Shown here one piece after another: positions 29,830-38,001 of a DNA stretch of 43,085 nucleotides; position 1 is the first letter of the stretch, and each line of letters begins with the position of its first letter. Source of the stretch: a virus; IMG/VR virus record IMGVR_UViG_3300013772_000012, positions 1-43,085 of that record; one strand, given 5' to 3'. Made by a program: the position numbers and the translations under genes. Below the pieces are notes generated by a model. The model saw only the letters and a program-made list of their open reading frames with translations, did not search any database and was not told the DNA's origin.

Positions 29830-30735
29830 TTAATTAGCACGGCCTAAGCGGCCCTCAGCAGTGAGTTTCTGCTTGTTTCTCGCGTATTCTTCTTTGGTCT
29901 GGCCAGACATTTCGGCCATTTCAATTTCGTCTCTTGTCAGCGTGACAACATTGATTTTCTTGCCGTCACTGCCCATTGAACGGCTGGGAGGAGCGGCGGC
30001 TGGTGAAGAACGCCGTTGAATAGGCTTGGCAGCATCCGCCATTGCGTCAACTTCTGGTTCATCGGTCTTTTGTGTCAAGCCCAATGTGCTTTCAACATGG
30101 GTGAAGTATTCAGGTGAGCCTTCTTTAACATCATCGGCCATTGCCAGGTTATGAGCGGCTATCATTTTGCGGTTTAGTTTCGTATCAGTGACATAATCAG
30201 GGTGTTGCCTGATCCATGCGGCGGCTGGAGCCTGTAGGTTCTTAGCGAAAGCCTCAACCGGATCAACTATAACAGGCTGAGTTTGTCTCGGCCTTTCAGA
30301 CAATGCAACTTTGCCGTTTTCGAGGTTCAAAAGCTTGGCAGCAATGTCAGATTGCTTCTCGCTAATATCAGAAGCGGCTTCAAAGTCACCCGCCGCAAGT
30401 GCAGCAGCATAAGCCTTCTTCAAATTGCCGCGTTCAACCTTGGCAAACTCAATGGCGTTGTCAATGGTAGTGAGCTGGCTCTTGTCAACTTCGGTTTCTA
30501 GTCGATTAGCCTTCTCAGCATGTTGGTTTGCGCTATACTCGGCTTTGATTCGGGCCTGCGTTTCCTTTTGCAATTGGCCCTGAAGTTTCTTGATGCCTTC
30601 TTCAGCAGAAACCGCTTCTTTCTTGACGGGCGTTTCAATTTTCTTATCCGGAACCTCTTCAATCGTTAAATCTGGATCAACTTTATTCTCTGGCTCCTTT
30701 AGTTCAACGTCAATTTCGCCATTTTCTTTATCCAT
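29830..30735 (-). CDS. scaffold-like head assembly protein (301 aa)
   Basis: A strongly acidic N-terminus (MDKENGEIDVELKEPENKVD) is followed by a long coiled coil (KKLQGQLQKETQARIKAEYS, KANRLETEVDKSQ), a helical middle (FAKVERGNLKKAYAAALAAG), a Pro/Ser-rich hinge (RRSSPAAAPPSRSM) and a helical C-terminal hook (ETAEMSGQTKEEYARNKQKL-like). This acidic, helical, hook-ended pattern is that of capsid scaffolds. I use ATG 30735, whose upstream ATGGAGAACATA mirrors that of the next gene. It follows the co-chaperonin gene, and the capsid genes follow the tRNAs. Confidence 0.65.
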   Translation of the reverse strand: MDKENGEIDVELKEPENKVDPDLTIEEVPDKKIETPVKKEAVSAEEGIKKLQGQLQKETQARIKAEYSANQHAEKANRLETEVDKSQLTTIDNAIEFAKVERGNLKKAYAAALAAGDFEAASDISEKQSDIAAKLLNLENGKVALSERPRQTQPVIVDPVEAFAKNLQAPAAAWIRQHPDYVTDTKLNRKMIAAHNLAMADDVKEGSPEYFTHVESTLGLTQKTDEPEVDAMADAAKPIQRRSSPAAAPPSRSMGSDGKKINVVTLTRDEIEMAEMSGQTKEEYARNKQKLTAEGRLGRAN

Positions 30736-30746
30736 TATGTTCTCCA

Positions 30747-31121
30747 TCACCAAATTGCATCGGGTTGATTGATTTTTCCTTCAACGCGCACGTCTTCAAG
30801 ATAACGACAATCAACGTCATTGAACTTCATGGCTATTCCGTTGCTTGCCCTAAACCAAACCCAGTCTCCAACTTCAACGTTTTCAGTGAAGTAGTTCACA
30901 TCTGTGAAAGCCAACGGGCCTTTCTTGATAACCAAGCCAACTTTGCCTTGGTAAATGTCTTCGTCTCTGGATTTTTCTGGCATAAGGATGCCACCAGCAG
31001 ATTGTAGTGGGCGTAGATAAATGGCAACCAGAACTTTCGGGCCAAAAATGCTGAGATTTGAAATGTCCCCAACTTTCTCAAGCAATTCTTTGGCAGGATC
31101 ACCACTATGTTTCATTCTCAT
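30747..31121 (-). CDS. GroES-like co-chaperonin (124 aa)
   Basis: The sequence fits a Cpn10 fold: VLVAIYLRPLQSAGGILMPE matches the RPL start and the mobile loop (SAGGI-hydrophobic-hydrophobic) by which GroES binds GroEL, then GKVGLVIKKGP, VEVGDWVWFRASNGIAMKFN and CRYLEDVRVEGKI follow GroES strands. Phage T4 gp31 is a known example that replaces GroES for capsid folding. ATG 31121 overlaps the stop of the preceding gene as ATGA and has AGGCGG upstream; a start six codons earlier is possible. It sits in the head module, as expected for capsid folding. The assignment is by motif. Confidence 0.75.
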   Translation of the reverse strand: MRMKHSGDPAKELLEKVGDISNLSIFGPKVLVAIYLRPLQSAGGILMPEKSRDEDIYQGKVGLVIKKGPLAFTDVNYFTENVEVGDWVWFRASNGIAMKFNDVDCRYLEDVRVEGKINQPDAIW

Positions 31122-31393
31122 GGGTTTACCGCCTGCCATTGGTCATTTAGTTTGTCTATTGGCCCCGTTCCTTCAGGGTATAAAGGCGACATTGCCAAAA
31201 GAGATTTGGTGAATGGCGCGTATTTAGGATCATCTTCTTTGAGTATCTGGGCCTCAGTATCTTCCAGAGCTTTTCTAATTACATCAATTGCTTTTATGGC
31301 GTTTTGCCTAGGAAATTCAGAGTCCATGGCTAATTCTACACGAGCGATAAGGCGGTCATAATCAAAAAAATAAAGTCTATCATTCAAATCCAT
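31118..31393 (-). CDS. hypothetical helical protein (91 aa)
   Basis: ATG 31393 is preceded by CTGGAGTAAGCTAA. The product is helical and acidic, with LIARVELAMDSEFPRQNAIK and VIRKALEDTEAQILKEDDPK. No motifs of an enzyme or membrane protein. Its stop overlaps the co-chaperonin start (ATGA). Possibly a regulator or partner in head assembly, but that is inference from place only. Confidence 0.6.
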   Translation of the reverse strand: MDLNDRLYFFDYDRLIARVELAMDSEFPRQNAIKAIDVIRKALEDTEAQILKEDDPKYAPFTKSLLAMSPLYPEGTGPIDKLNDQWQAVNP

Positions 31394-31407
31394 TTAGCTT
31401 ACTCCAG

Positions 31408-31815
31408 TTATATCTTTAAAATACCGCCGAATTTGGCATCAAATGTTTCACAAAACACCACATCCATAGCAATCTCCGATACTATTTTTCTATTCGCCAA
31501 GAGCGGCGCAGCAGCCATTGCATCTAAAACCTCTTTTTCTGCCTCATCTTCTTCAGGAAGGTTACAATATGTAATCCATTTTATAGCCCTTTCAAAATCC
31601 CACGTATCCAAAGAAAAATTCATTGTCTTTGGGAGGTTTTCAGGATTCAATGCTATATTTGAAATAGTTATGCTTCGATTGTTTGGAGGAAGCTTGTTCC
31701 TATTGATAATATGATAAACAATGTATGATTTATCATGGGATGTGTTTAGAAAAAAATCATCGCCCAAATCTCGCAACAAAGCATCTGTTATTTCCCTAAA
31801 TTTTTCATCTATCAT
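31408..31815 (-). CDS. hypothetical protein (135 aa)
   Basis: I take ATG 31815 (MIDEKFREITDALLRDLGDD), as the TTG at 31833 lies in a stretch without a good site. The protein is mixed alpha/beta with acidic helices and a segment FERAIKWITYCNLPEEDEAE. No clear family. It lies between two similarly unassigned small genes in the portal-to-scaffold interval. Confidence 0.5.
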   Translation of the reverse strand: MIDEKFREITDALLRDLGDDFFLNTSHDKSYIVYHIINRNKLPPNNRSITISNIALNPENLPKTMNFSLDTWDFERAIKWITYCNLPEEDEAEKEVLDAMAAAPLLANRKIVSEIAMDVVFCETFDAKFGGILKI

Positions 31816-31844
31816 TCCGCGCTTATCCTTCAATCCGGCCAGAG

Positions 31845-32030
31845 TTATCGCTTCAAAATGTTGGTTTTGGCTTGGTCAATCAGGTCAAGAGCTTCACGCA
31901 AGCCCAAAAGGTGACCCGTTAACCGCTTGTATTCTTCCATATTAGGCAACATTCCAGTCGAAACGCTGTCTTTCAGACTATCAGTCCGCTCGGTAACTAA
32001 TTTGGTGAACTCAGCGATCAATTGTTCCAT
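31845..32030 (-). CDS. small hypothetical phage protein (61 aa)
   Basis: ATG 32030; the product MEQLIAEFTKLVTERTDSLK is helical, with EEYKRLTGHLLGLREALDLI, a pattern I recognise from short conserved phage proteins near the portal but cannot name. Seven bases separate it from the coiled-coil protein upstream. No enzyme motif. Confidence 0.6.
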   Translation of the reverse strand: MEQLIAEFTKLVTERTDSLKDSVSTGMLPNMEEYKRLTGHLLGLREALDLIDQAKTNILKR

Positions 32031-32037
32031 TTCATGC

Positions 32038-32676
32038 CTATTTTTGAATTATTGGCGTTAGTATTCTCTCGTTTTCAAAAGAAGACGGCAAAGGAATTTC
32101 TCCAAATAAATCTACCCTGAAAAGTTTGCGGATATTCTCAGTCAAAACCTTCTGTGGGTTTTTTGTCTTAGGTTTCATCCCCAATGAAGTCATCAGGGCA
32201 CGATGAACAGCCCCATTCCACAGTTGATCGGCATCCTTTGCCCCTGTCACTACATCTTGAATCTCAACATATTTGACTGGTATTTTGTCCGCATTATTGA
32301 GTTTTTGAACCCATGGAACCAAAGCTTCCTTATGCCAATCACGCGATGAAGTCATGTGAGCTAGACTAATCTTAGTCTGAGCGTACTCAACACTTTCCGA
32401 CCGTAACCGAGAATTTTCTTGCCTGAGCGCATCATTTTGTGTCTGGAGAATAACAATTTTTTCATTTGCCGACAAAATCGATAGATGGTTCTCCCGAACA
32501 AGATTCGCCGCAGCCTCACAATACTCTTTAACCGATTCACTTTTTGATAGATCAAGCGCAGCGGACAATAAGTTGAATTCATCCCTAAAGTTAGGTATGG
32601 GAGCTTCGTGGTGAGATGCTAATTCCCTCGTTGGGTAGTAAGGCGGGTTTTTGAGTGGCGGTTTATTTTCTGTCAT
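32038..32676 (-). CDS. coiled-coil hypothetical protein (212 aa)
   Basis: The central region has strong heptad character (EKIVILQTQNDALRQENSRL) bounded by a disordered Pro-rich N-terminus (TENKPPLKNPPYYPTRELAS) and a mixed C-terminus with RALMTSLGMKPKTKNPQKVL. The length and coil suggest a virion or assembly partner. No catalytic residue pattern seen. Its start follows the stop of the basic GG-rich protein by two bases. Confidence 0.55.
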   Translation of the reverse strand: MTENKPPLKNPPYYPTRELASHHEAPIPNFRDEFNLLSAALDLSKSESVKEYCEAAANLVRENHLSILSANEKIVILQTQNDALRQENSRLRSESVEYAQTKISLAHMTSSRDWHKEALVPWVQKLNNADKIPVKYVEIQDVVTGAKDADQLWNGAVHRALMTSLGMKPKTKNPQKVLTENIRKLFRVDLFGEIPLPSSFENERILTPIIQK

Positions 32677-32678
32677 TC

Positions 32679-33755
32679 TTAATGCCTTTTCTGGATTTCA
32701 ATCTTCTCCAAGCGGCCTAAACCACCGCCTGCGCCCGCATCAAGGATAGTGCGACCACCAGAAGCACGTGGCATTGGGCCTGCGCCCATCGCTGGGGGCG
32801 GAACACCAAGGCCTGGGGGCAATGACCCACCATTCATTGGAGGTGGCATAGCGCCAGCGGGTGGCATGGGTACTGGCATAGGCATAGGAGGCTTTGGAGC
32901 AGAGTTGATATTGATGTGAATATCAGTCTTGCCTTTGGTGCGGCCACCATCCTTGCGAGGCATCCGCTCACCCGTGATCGGCGTTCCGCCGAATGCCTTC
33001 TTCGCGCGCTTGCCGCTAACGTTGACCGTGGTATCCCCGTCACCAGCCCCGCCCGTCACAGTGACATTGCCCTTCGTGTCGGCCTTGGTCGATGTTGACG
33101 TACGGGTTGGGCTCCGTACATCCGATGAGGTACGCGTCGCTCCTTTAGCGGACGCGGCCTTACCGCCATTGGCGTGTGACAGTCGGCCGCCAGTCGGGCG
33201 AGTGCCGCCTTCATAATTGGCTGAACCGCCTGTGGCGCGTGTTTCACGTGAAACCTTAGCTTCACCACCATTACACATCTTGCATGTGCAGCCTTTAGCG
33301 TGGACTTTACCACCAGAAGCGAGTGTGGCTGGAACTTTGGCTTTGCCTTCAAGCTTTTCTTCGGCGGCTTTGATCCCCTTAAACCTTTTCAGTTCCTGCT
33401 GCCCAGCTTTCGCAGCAACAGCAATTGGAGCAAATTCAGATGTTCTTGTCCTATTGCTTTTAACTTCGTCTGACTTTGCACGGTTAAGATAGCTTTCCAA
33501 TTTCCCGCCACTTGCCCTTGGCTTGCGGCCAGCATGGGCCTTAGATTCTTCGCCTTCAACCTTACCGCCGCGCTTAAATGCGCGTGGAACTGGGCGACCG
33601 CCTGTTTTGCGTTCAGTCTCCATGGTTGGTTCTTTCCAACCTGAAGCGTCAATATCGCCCTTTTGAGGGGCAGCACGGCGTTGTGCTTTCTCATTGCGGG
33701 CCGATCTGGCGTTGTCGTAAAAGTCGGTACTGTCGTTGATGTTAATCTTTTCCAT
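32679..33755 (-). CDS. very basic, GG-repeat protein with Cys metal site (358 aa)
   Basis: ATG 33755 has AGGAGACTAAA upstream. The sequence is Lys/Arg/Gly/Ala-rich with at least eight GG-(K/R/S/E) motifs (RKTGGRPVPRAFKRGGKVEG, TLASGGKVHAKGCTCKMCNG), HAGRKPRASGG (shared with the 95-residue protein at 23833), a Cys-x-Cys-x2-Cys cluster, and a Pro-rich tail (MPMPVPMPPAGAMPPPMNGG). Such a disordered basic protein could pack with DNA or bind the head interior. The shared motif is seen in sequence; the role is inference. Confidence 0.55.
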   Translation of the reverse strand: MEKININDSTDFYDNARSARNEKAQRRAAPQKGDIDASGWKEPTMETERKTGGRPVPRAFKRGGKVEGEESKAHAGRKPRASGGKLESYLNRAKSDEVKSNRTRTSEFAPIAVAAKAGQQELKRFKGIKAAEEKLEGKAKVPATLASGGKVHAKGCTCKMCNGGEAKVSRETRATGGSANYEGGTRPTGGRLSHANGGKAASAKGATRTSSDVRSPTRTSTSTKADTKGNVTVTGGAGDGDTTVNVSGKRAKKAFGGTPITGERMPRKDGGRTKGKTDIHININSAPKPPMPMPVPMPPAGAMPPPMNGGSLPPGLGVPPPAMGAGPMPRASGGRTILDAGAGGGLGRLEKIEIQKRH

Positions 33756-33756
33756 T

Positions 33757-33840
33757 TTAGTCTCCTATAGGGTCAACCACTTGCGTCCAAGTGCTGCCGA
33801 TTGATTGCACAGATGGCTTGACAGTGGGCCAACTGAATTG
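33757..33840 (-). other. open 27-codon extension after the UGA stop of the pyrophosphatase-like gene
   Basis: After the TGA at 33841-33843 the same frame stays open for 27 codons (QFSWPTVKPSVQSIGSTWTQ then VVDPIGD) and ends at TAA 33757-33759, one base before the ATG of the next gene. The sequence looks protein-like, and its end position matches the usual spacing of this operon. It may be a former C-terminus cut by a nonsense change, or a readthrough extension. A competing 23-codon frame (ATG 33844 to TGA 33773) overlaps it. Confidence 0.4.
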
Positions 33841-34359
33841 TCATTGAACTGTACCGCCGAATTTGCGAGCAATCCTTTTAGTCTTATCCTCGTCTTTAAG
33901 CCAATGCTTGAATTCATCAAGGTTCATTTCCTTGATTGAGCCAATGCGGGTAGCACCTTTGCCATCGCTAAATCCTGCAATGTAAGTCTTGCGAGCGTCT
34001 GCTTCGTCTTTGAAGCCTAACATGACTTTCGTTTCATCGAACTTGCCAGTGTTGTGATCGTGCTGGTTTATGATGAACACCCGCTTTGAAACCATGTCCG
34101 GCCCAACATAAACGTCAACATGATCGCCGTCAGCGCCTTCTGTGCGTTTGAAATAGCCGTAATGCGCTGGCATTTTAACAGACCAGCGCTTGCCATTATG
34201 ATCGCAGCCAGACCTTGTGGAGCCTTTTAGATTTTCGAGGGCAATATCCAGTCCATGAAATTTGATGTGGTGCTTGGCATAATTACCAGCTTCCTTTTGG
34301 GCCTCAGAAGGCTTGAAGCTTCGTGCTGTCAATAGGGCTGCATGAAGAGCGTCAGGCAT
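33841..34359 (-). CDS. inorganic-pyrophosphatase-like (InPase-type) protein (172 aa)
   Basis: Residues about 25-120 contain GYFKRTEGADGDHVDVYVGP, VFIINQHDHNTGKFDETKVM and ARKTYIAGF, matching the small InPase-like domain found in phage polyvalent proteins (Pfam's 'Inorganic Pyrophosphatase' type, from memory). The acidic DGDHVDVYVG stretch is where metal ligands would lie. Pyrophosphate removal would favour nucleic-acid synthesis; whether it has activity is unknown. Its start overlaps the preceding gene by eight bases. Confidence 0.6.
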   Translation of the reverse strand: MPDALHAALLTARSFKPSEAQKEAGNYAKHHIKFHGLDIALENLKGSTRSGCDHNGKRWSVKMPAHYGYFKRTEGADGDHVDVYVGPDMVSKRVFIINQHDHNTGKFDETKVMLGFKDEADARKTYIAGFSDGKGATRIGSIKEMNLDEFKHWLKDEDKTKRIARKFGGTVQ

Positions 34360-34558
34360 CGGACTTTACTTTCAATTCAGGAAACCGTTTTTGAACCTCT
34401 TTCACACTCATCATTGAACGCATCAACATTCCAGTGGCATGAGCCGAAAGCTCTCTGCCTTTCTCTGAATCAGGATCAACTGGAATAAGTTCACCACCAA
34501 CTTCAAGATAAAATTGTTCAGTTGGATAGATCATGATTATTTCGTCCCTGTCAGTCAT
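34352..34558 (-). CDS. small hypothetical protein (68 aa)
   Basis: The product (MTDRDEIIMIYPTEQFYLEV, then RSMMSVKEVQKRFPELKVK) is a short mixed fold, no motif recognised. It overlaps the pyrophosphatase-like gene by eight bases and shares one base with the stop of the gene above, so it is an operon member. Function unknown. Confidence 0.55.
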   Translation of the reverse strand: MTDRDEIIMIYPTEQFYLEVGGELIPVDPDSEKGRELSAHATGMLMRSMMSVKEVQKRFPELKVKSDA

Positions 34559-34854
34559 TACACTTCGCCCTTCTCAATCTTGTCGGCCAACACCAAAAGA
34601 TCAGGAATGCGGATCATGATTGATGTTGGGTCTTTCCAATTAGCCATAGGATCAATCGGCGCATTTTCTAAATAATCATGCCCGAGCCTTACTCCATCAG
34701 CCTTGGCCTTGCGAAGGACTGCGGCAATACCAACGCGCTCTTCGGCTATTTTTTGAAGGCCACCTGTAGGGTTCAGTTTCCATGCAACCTCGTCCGCCCA
34801 ATCAGGATTTTCAAGTGCCGCCGCATAGGCCTTCTTCAAATTTTCAATCATCAC
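34558..34854 (-). CDS. small hypothetical protein near the portal (98 aa)
   Basis: The protein (MMIENLKKAYAAALENPDWA, then PTGGLQKIAEERVGIAAVLR) is helical; NLKKAYAAAL-x3-D also occurs in the scaffold candidate, and the underlying 16-17 bases are nearly the same, so a short duplicated element may be shared. No enzyme motif. The 5' end overlaps the portal gene's end by 11 bases. Confidence 0.55.
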   Translation of the reverse strand: MMIENLKKAYAAALENPDWADEVAWKLNPTGGLQKIAEERVGIAAVLRKAKADGVRLGHDYLENAPIDPMANWKDPTSIMIRIPDLLVLADKIEKGEV

Positions 34855-37165
34855 TCTTACCCTTCAGACCCGCAAGTTTTTCTTCATGCTCCATTTGATT
34901 AGCGTGTTTTACATGCTCTGACAAATGATCACGAACTTGTGATTGATTTTCATGGGCCATCTTTGTGTGTGCGTTCACCAAATCGCCTGCAAGCCGCATT
35001 TTCTCAGTTTGCAAGTCGGTTTGATCTTCGTTTTGATCGGCCACATGATCTAACATTGCCTTCTTCTTTTGGAACTCAAGATGATCTTGGTCTTGTTTAA
35101 GCTTGGCAACCTTTAGCGGCATATCGTTCTGTGCCTGTTCAGGTGGCTTTTGGACTTCAAGCAATTTCACTTTGGAATCGGTTTCAGCCGTCAAGGTCTT
35201 CGCATCGGCTTCCTGATGCTTGATCTTTAATTCTTCTTCGCCTTTCAAGACTTCCGGCGATGGCTTGCCTTGTGCAGATGGCGGGGCCATGAACTGCTCA
35301 GGATTTGACCAGCCGATTGCTTTCAGCGCCGCCTTATCAACCGCAATAGGGTCGTAAAGTGTCGGGCTTGAACTTTGCAATTGTTTGAGCGCCACAACTT
35401 TCATCAATCGCTGCGAATGGCTTGACGTATTAGGATCGGCCTGCGGAACCAGCGTACAGTCGTTCAAGGCCTTTAGGAACGTTTGCTCATCCCAAGGGCG
35501 GGCAGGCTTACGGTTGCGCTGCCAGAAGCTCTCAGGGTGTTCTTGGAAGCATTTGGCCAGCAGCTGAAACTCTTGAGCCTGCGCTGAGTGCATCCGCTTG
35601 TGAACGCTGTTCAGCATTTTGGTAGCCTGTTCAATCAATGCAAGAGTCGTGCCAACTGGTGCATCATTGCGCCCCTCGCCAACTGACATTTCAGACGTGC
35701 CGCCTAATCGCTGGCCAGTTGTGGCCATGTTATCAACCAGTGTCATCAAGGCCGATGATGGGTCTTTGTAGGGCAATGGCATAATTGCATCACCAATTTT
35801 CATGCCATTGGTCTTGACCTGTGCGCCTCCTCCTGGAGGAACACGGAATATAGTTGTGTCTTGCCTGCCGCCCGCGTCAGACATGAGAAAGCCGGGGAAA
35901 CTTGCAAACATGCCAGCATCTAGCATTTCGCGCCAAGCCGCTGTCAGTGCATTTGTGGTGTTGCCTAGAATATGTAACAGGCCAATGTCATAAAAGCCTA
36001 AGCCTGGAACAAAGGTGTACTTGACAAAGTTCTGTCTAGCTTCTGGCAATTCCTTGGTGTCTTCATCGTAGTTTCGCACTACGGATAGAATTTGTTCCGA
36101 TGAAACGTCAATCGTAACACGGTATGGAATATCAAGCCCGCTGATTTTGCCCTTGTGCTTATGCTCAAAGCCCTTGATGTCCAACTCGCATGAGATTTCA
36201 TAAATCTCACGGTCATTGTCTTCTGGATTGGATGTACTGGAACTCACGCCCTGAATAGCGTCTTTTTGGTCGCCAACTGCATCGTTGGTTTTGGCCTTTG
36301 GTGTTGAAAGCTGAACGTCACGGTAAACCTCAAGAATCTGCATCCGCTTGACCACCGATGGCCGCATCATAATCCGGTGCGTAATGCGTGTGGCATTGCC
36401 AAGATCAGTCGTGGTATTGCTCACGATTAAATCATCAGCATCAACACTTTCGCTGATCGGGCGCGATCTTAACGGGCAAAAGTAAACCTTCTTGAACGCC
36501 GTGCCGCCAAAGCCCAGCATGAAAAACAGCCGATCCGTGTCAGGATAATACTCTGTGGCAGTGACTGTCAGATAATGGTTCATGTCCTTTTCTAGATCAT
36601 TGGCCTCTGAATCATTCTGTTCCGTGGCTTCGTTATTGTCGTTCCTGATCTTTACAGGCCCGTCAGTGGGCAGCATTTCAGAACGGGCATTGGCCTGGAA
36701 CCGCAAAACAGCTTCATTCAACAGCGGATGGCGAACTCGGCTTTGGCCAGTTACACCTTCACCAGACGTAGCAGTTGATGGCAATTCAATCATAAGACCT
36801 AGCATTTTTAGACCCAATGCGCGGTTTTCAATCCAATCCTTGCGGCTGCCTATGTCATCACGCACCCCGCGCAGTAAATCTTGGGTAATGCGGTCAAGCT
36901 CCATTTTGTCGATGTCTTCAACGAGATTATCAAACCAGCCTTCGCGTGATTTGCCCTCAGCCTTTACCAATGGTGAACCGTCAATGGAAATTGTCACTGA
37001 ACCGTCAGGATGTTTGATCTCAATGACATTGCCGTCATTATCAGTTTGCTTTTGATCCGCGTTGTCGTCTGCTTCAACAACCGTAATATCTCCACCATCA
37101 AATTGTTTCGTTTCCTCTTCTTGAGGAACCAGTCTGATATTTGGTGCGAGTCCTGCGGTTGCCAT
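34844..37165 (-). CDS. portal protein (773 aa)
   Basis: The long sequence has the features of large short-tail portals: YYPDTDRLFFMLGFGGTAFK with KKVYFCPLRSRPI, IMMRPSVVKRMQILEVYRDV, PGLGFYDIGLLHILGNTTNA, MLDAGMFASFPGFLMSDAGG, and TSEMSVGEGRNDAPVGTTLA. The C-terminal 200 residues are a charged helical region. Portals form the 12-subunit ring at one vertex through which DNA is packaged and leaves. The assignment is by motif recall. The length is at the long end of the family. Two small genes separate it from TerL. Confidence 0.85.
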   Translation of the reverse strand: MATAGLAPNIRLVPQEEETKQFDGGDITVVEADDNADQKQTDNDGNVIEIKHPDGSVTISIDGSPLVKAEGKSREGWFDNLVEDIDKMELDRITQDLLRGVRDDIGSRKDWIENRALGLKMLGLMIELPSTATSGEGVTGQSRVRHPLLNEAVLRFQANARSEMLPTDGPVKIRNDNNEATEQNDSEANDLEKDMNHYLTVTATEYYPDTDRLFFMLGFGGTAFKKVYFCPLRSRPISESVDADDLIVSNTTTDLGNATRITHRIMMRPSVVKRMQILEVYRDVQLSTPKAKTNDAVGDQKDAIQGVSSSTSNPEDNDREIYEISCELDIKGFEHKHKGKISGLDIPYRVTIDVSSEQILSVVRNYDEDTKELPEARQNFVKYTFVPGLGFYDIGLLHILGNTTNALTAAWREMLDAGMFASFPGFLMSDAGGRQDTTIFRVPPGGGAQVKTNGMKIGDAIMPLPYKDPSSALMTLVDNMATTGQRLGGTSEMSVGEGRNDAPVGTTLALIEQATKMLNSVHKRMHSAQAQEFQLLAKCFQEHPESFWQRNRKPARPWDEQTFLKALNDCTLVPQADPNTSSHSQRLMKVVALKQLQSSSPTLYDPIAVDKAALKAIGWSNPEQFMAPPSAQGKPSPEVLKGEEELKIKHQEADAKTLTAETDSKVKLLEVQKPPEQAQNDMPLKVAKLKQDQDHLEFQKKKAMLDHVADQNEDQTDLQTEKMRLAGDLVNAHTKMAHENQSQVRDHLSEHVKHANQMEHEEKLAGLKGKSDD

Positions 37166-37166
37166 G

Positions 37167-37538
37167 TTATTTACTCTTCAATTTCTTGCATATTTCGATG
37201 CACCGCTGTTCAAATTCTTTTAGCAAAGGCGGAAAAGTCTTTTTCCAATCATCTATTTTGTCAGCGTTAGACTCCGCATATATTGTTTGAATATCTTTCG
37301 TCTGACCTCTAATCTTCATAAGGCAGCCGAATTTAAACCCATACTGAGCATAAACTCCATTTGCTTCAATTGTCTCATAATAAATAACTGGGTCAATCAT
37401 TACCACAAGATAATCTGGCGACTCTATTCCCAATGCTTTTTCTATTCTTTCATGCACCACACGAATACCGGGAAGAATGCGTTTGCAAATCTTCTCCATT
37501 TTTATAGTTGGTGTATCGGGTACGATGGCTAAATTCAT
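37167..37538 (-). CDS. hypothetical protein (123 aa)
   Basis: A mixed alpha/beta protein (MNLAIVPDTPTIKMEKICKR, DYLVVMIDPVIYYETIEANG) with a basic helical end (EFEQRCIEICKKLKSK). No catalytic motif recognised. It begins 15 bases after the extra gene that follows terL and ends just before the portal start. Could be part of the same accessory insertion or an older neighbour of the portal. Confidence 0.5.
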   Translation of the reverse strand: MNLAIVPDTPTIKMEKICKRILPGIRVVHERIEKALGIESPDYLVVMIDPVIYYETIEANGVYAQYGFKFGCLMKIRGQTKDIQTIYAESNADKIDDWKKTFPPLLKEFEQRCIEICKKLKSK

Positions 37539-37553
37539 GAAAGCTTCTTCGCC

Positions 37554-37573
37554 TCAAACATCATAAAGTGGTG
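37554..37573 (-). repeat. direct repeat of the terL 3' end, copy 2
   Basis: On the minus strand this 20-base stretch (CACCA followed by CTTTATGATGTTTGA) matches that at 38002-38021 (CACCG followed by the same 15 bases) and is read in the same frame to encode PLYDV and a stop. It ends the accessory gene. Confidence 0.7.
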
Positions 37574-38000
37574 TTCGGTACAGAATAAGCGTATTGCCTT
37601 CAACTTTATATAGGACAAAGGCAGTATAAAATTTGTACCCAATTCGGTTCCCCAAATGATCACGAGTAACCACCCATTCAGCGGGAATCTTCCACCAACA
37701 AAAATAATTTATACGCTCTTCTGTCGGTGGCCAAAGCTTCGTAACCTTCTCCCAAAACAACTTTTTTCCTTTTTGAAAATCATCACCATAGTAGTGATCC
37801 TGTACTTCAATAACATTATCAGGAAGGCGATTAAATTGAAGTGGAACTTCATATTGGTCTAATTCACCATGTTCACCAAACGGCTGATTAAAAACCCATT
37901 CACCTTTTGCCCTTTTATGCCACTGCTGCGCCGACATGCTAATCGACTCACCATTAGAGATGATTTTTATCTTTTGCTGAGAGTCGGCAATGTCGGTCAT
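37554..38000 (-). CDS. accessory protein inserted after terL (148 aa)
   Basis: I take ATG 38000 (MTDIADSQQKIKIISNG); an ATG at 38012 is also possible. The protein contains WVFNQPFGEHGELDQYEVPL, WWKIPAEWVVTRDHLGNRIG and YKFYTAFVLYKVEGN, all unlike anything I recognise. Its last codons, RTPLYDV-stop, copy the last codons of TerL (PPPLYDV-stop) over 20 bases with one mismatch, so the gene appears to have entered with, or duplicated, the end of terL. The function is unknown. Confidence 0.5.
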   Translation of the reverse strand: MTDIADSQQKIKIISNGESISMSAQQWHKRAKGEWVFNQPFGEHGELDQYEVPLQFNRLPDNVIEVQDHYYGDDFQKGKKLFWEKVTKLWPPTEERINYFCWWKIPAEWVVTRDHLGNRIGYKFYTAFVLYKVEGNTLILYRTPLYDV

Positions 38001-38001
38001 T

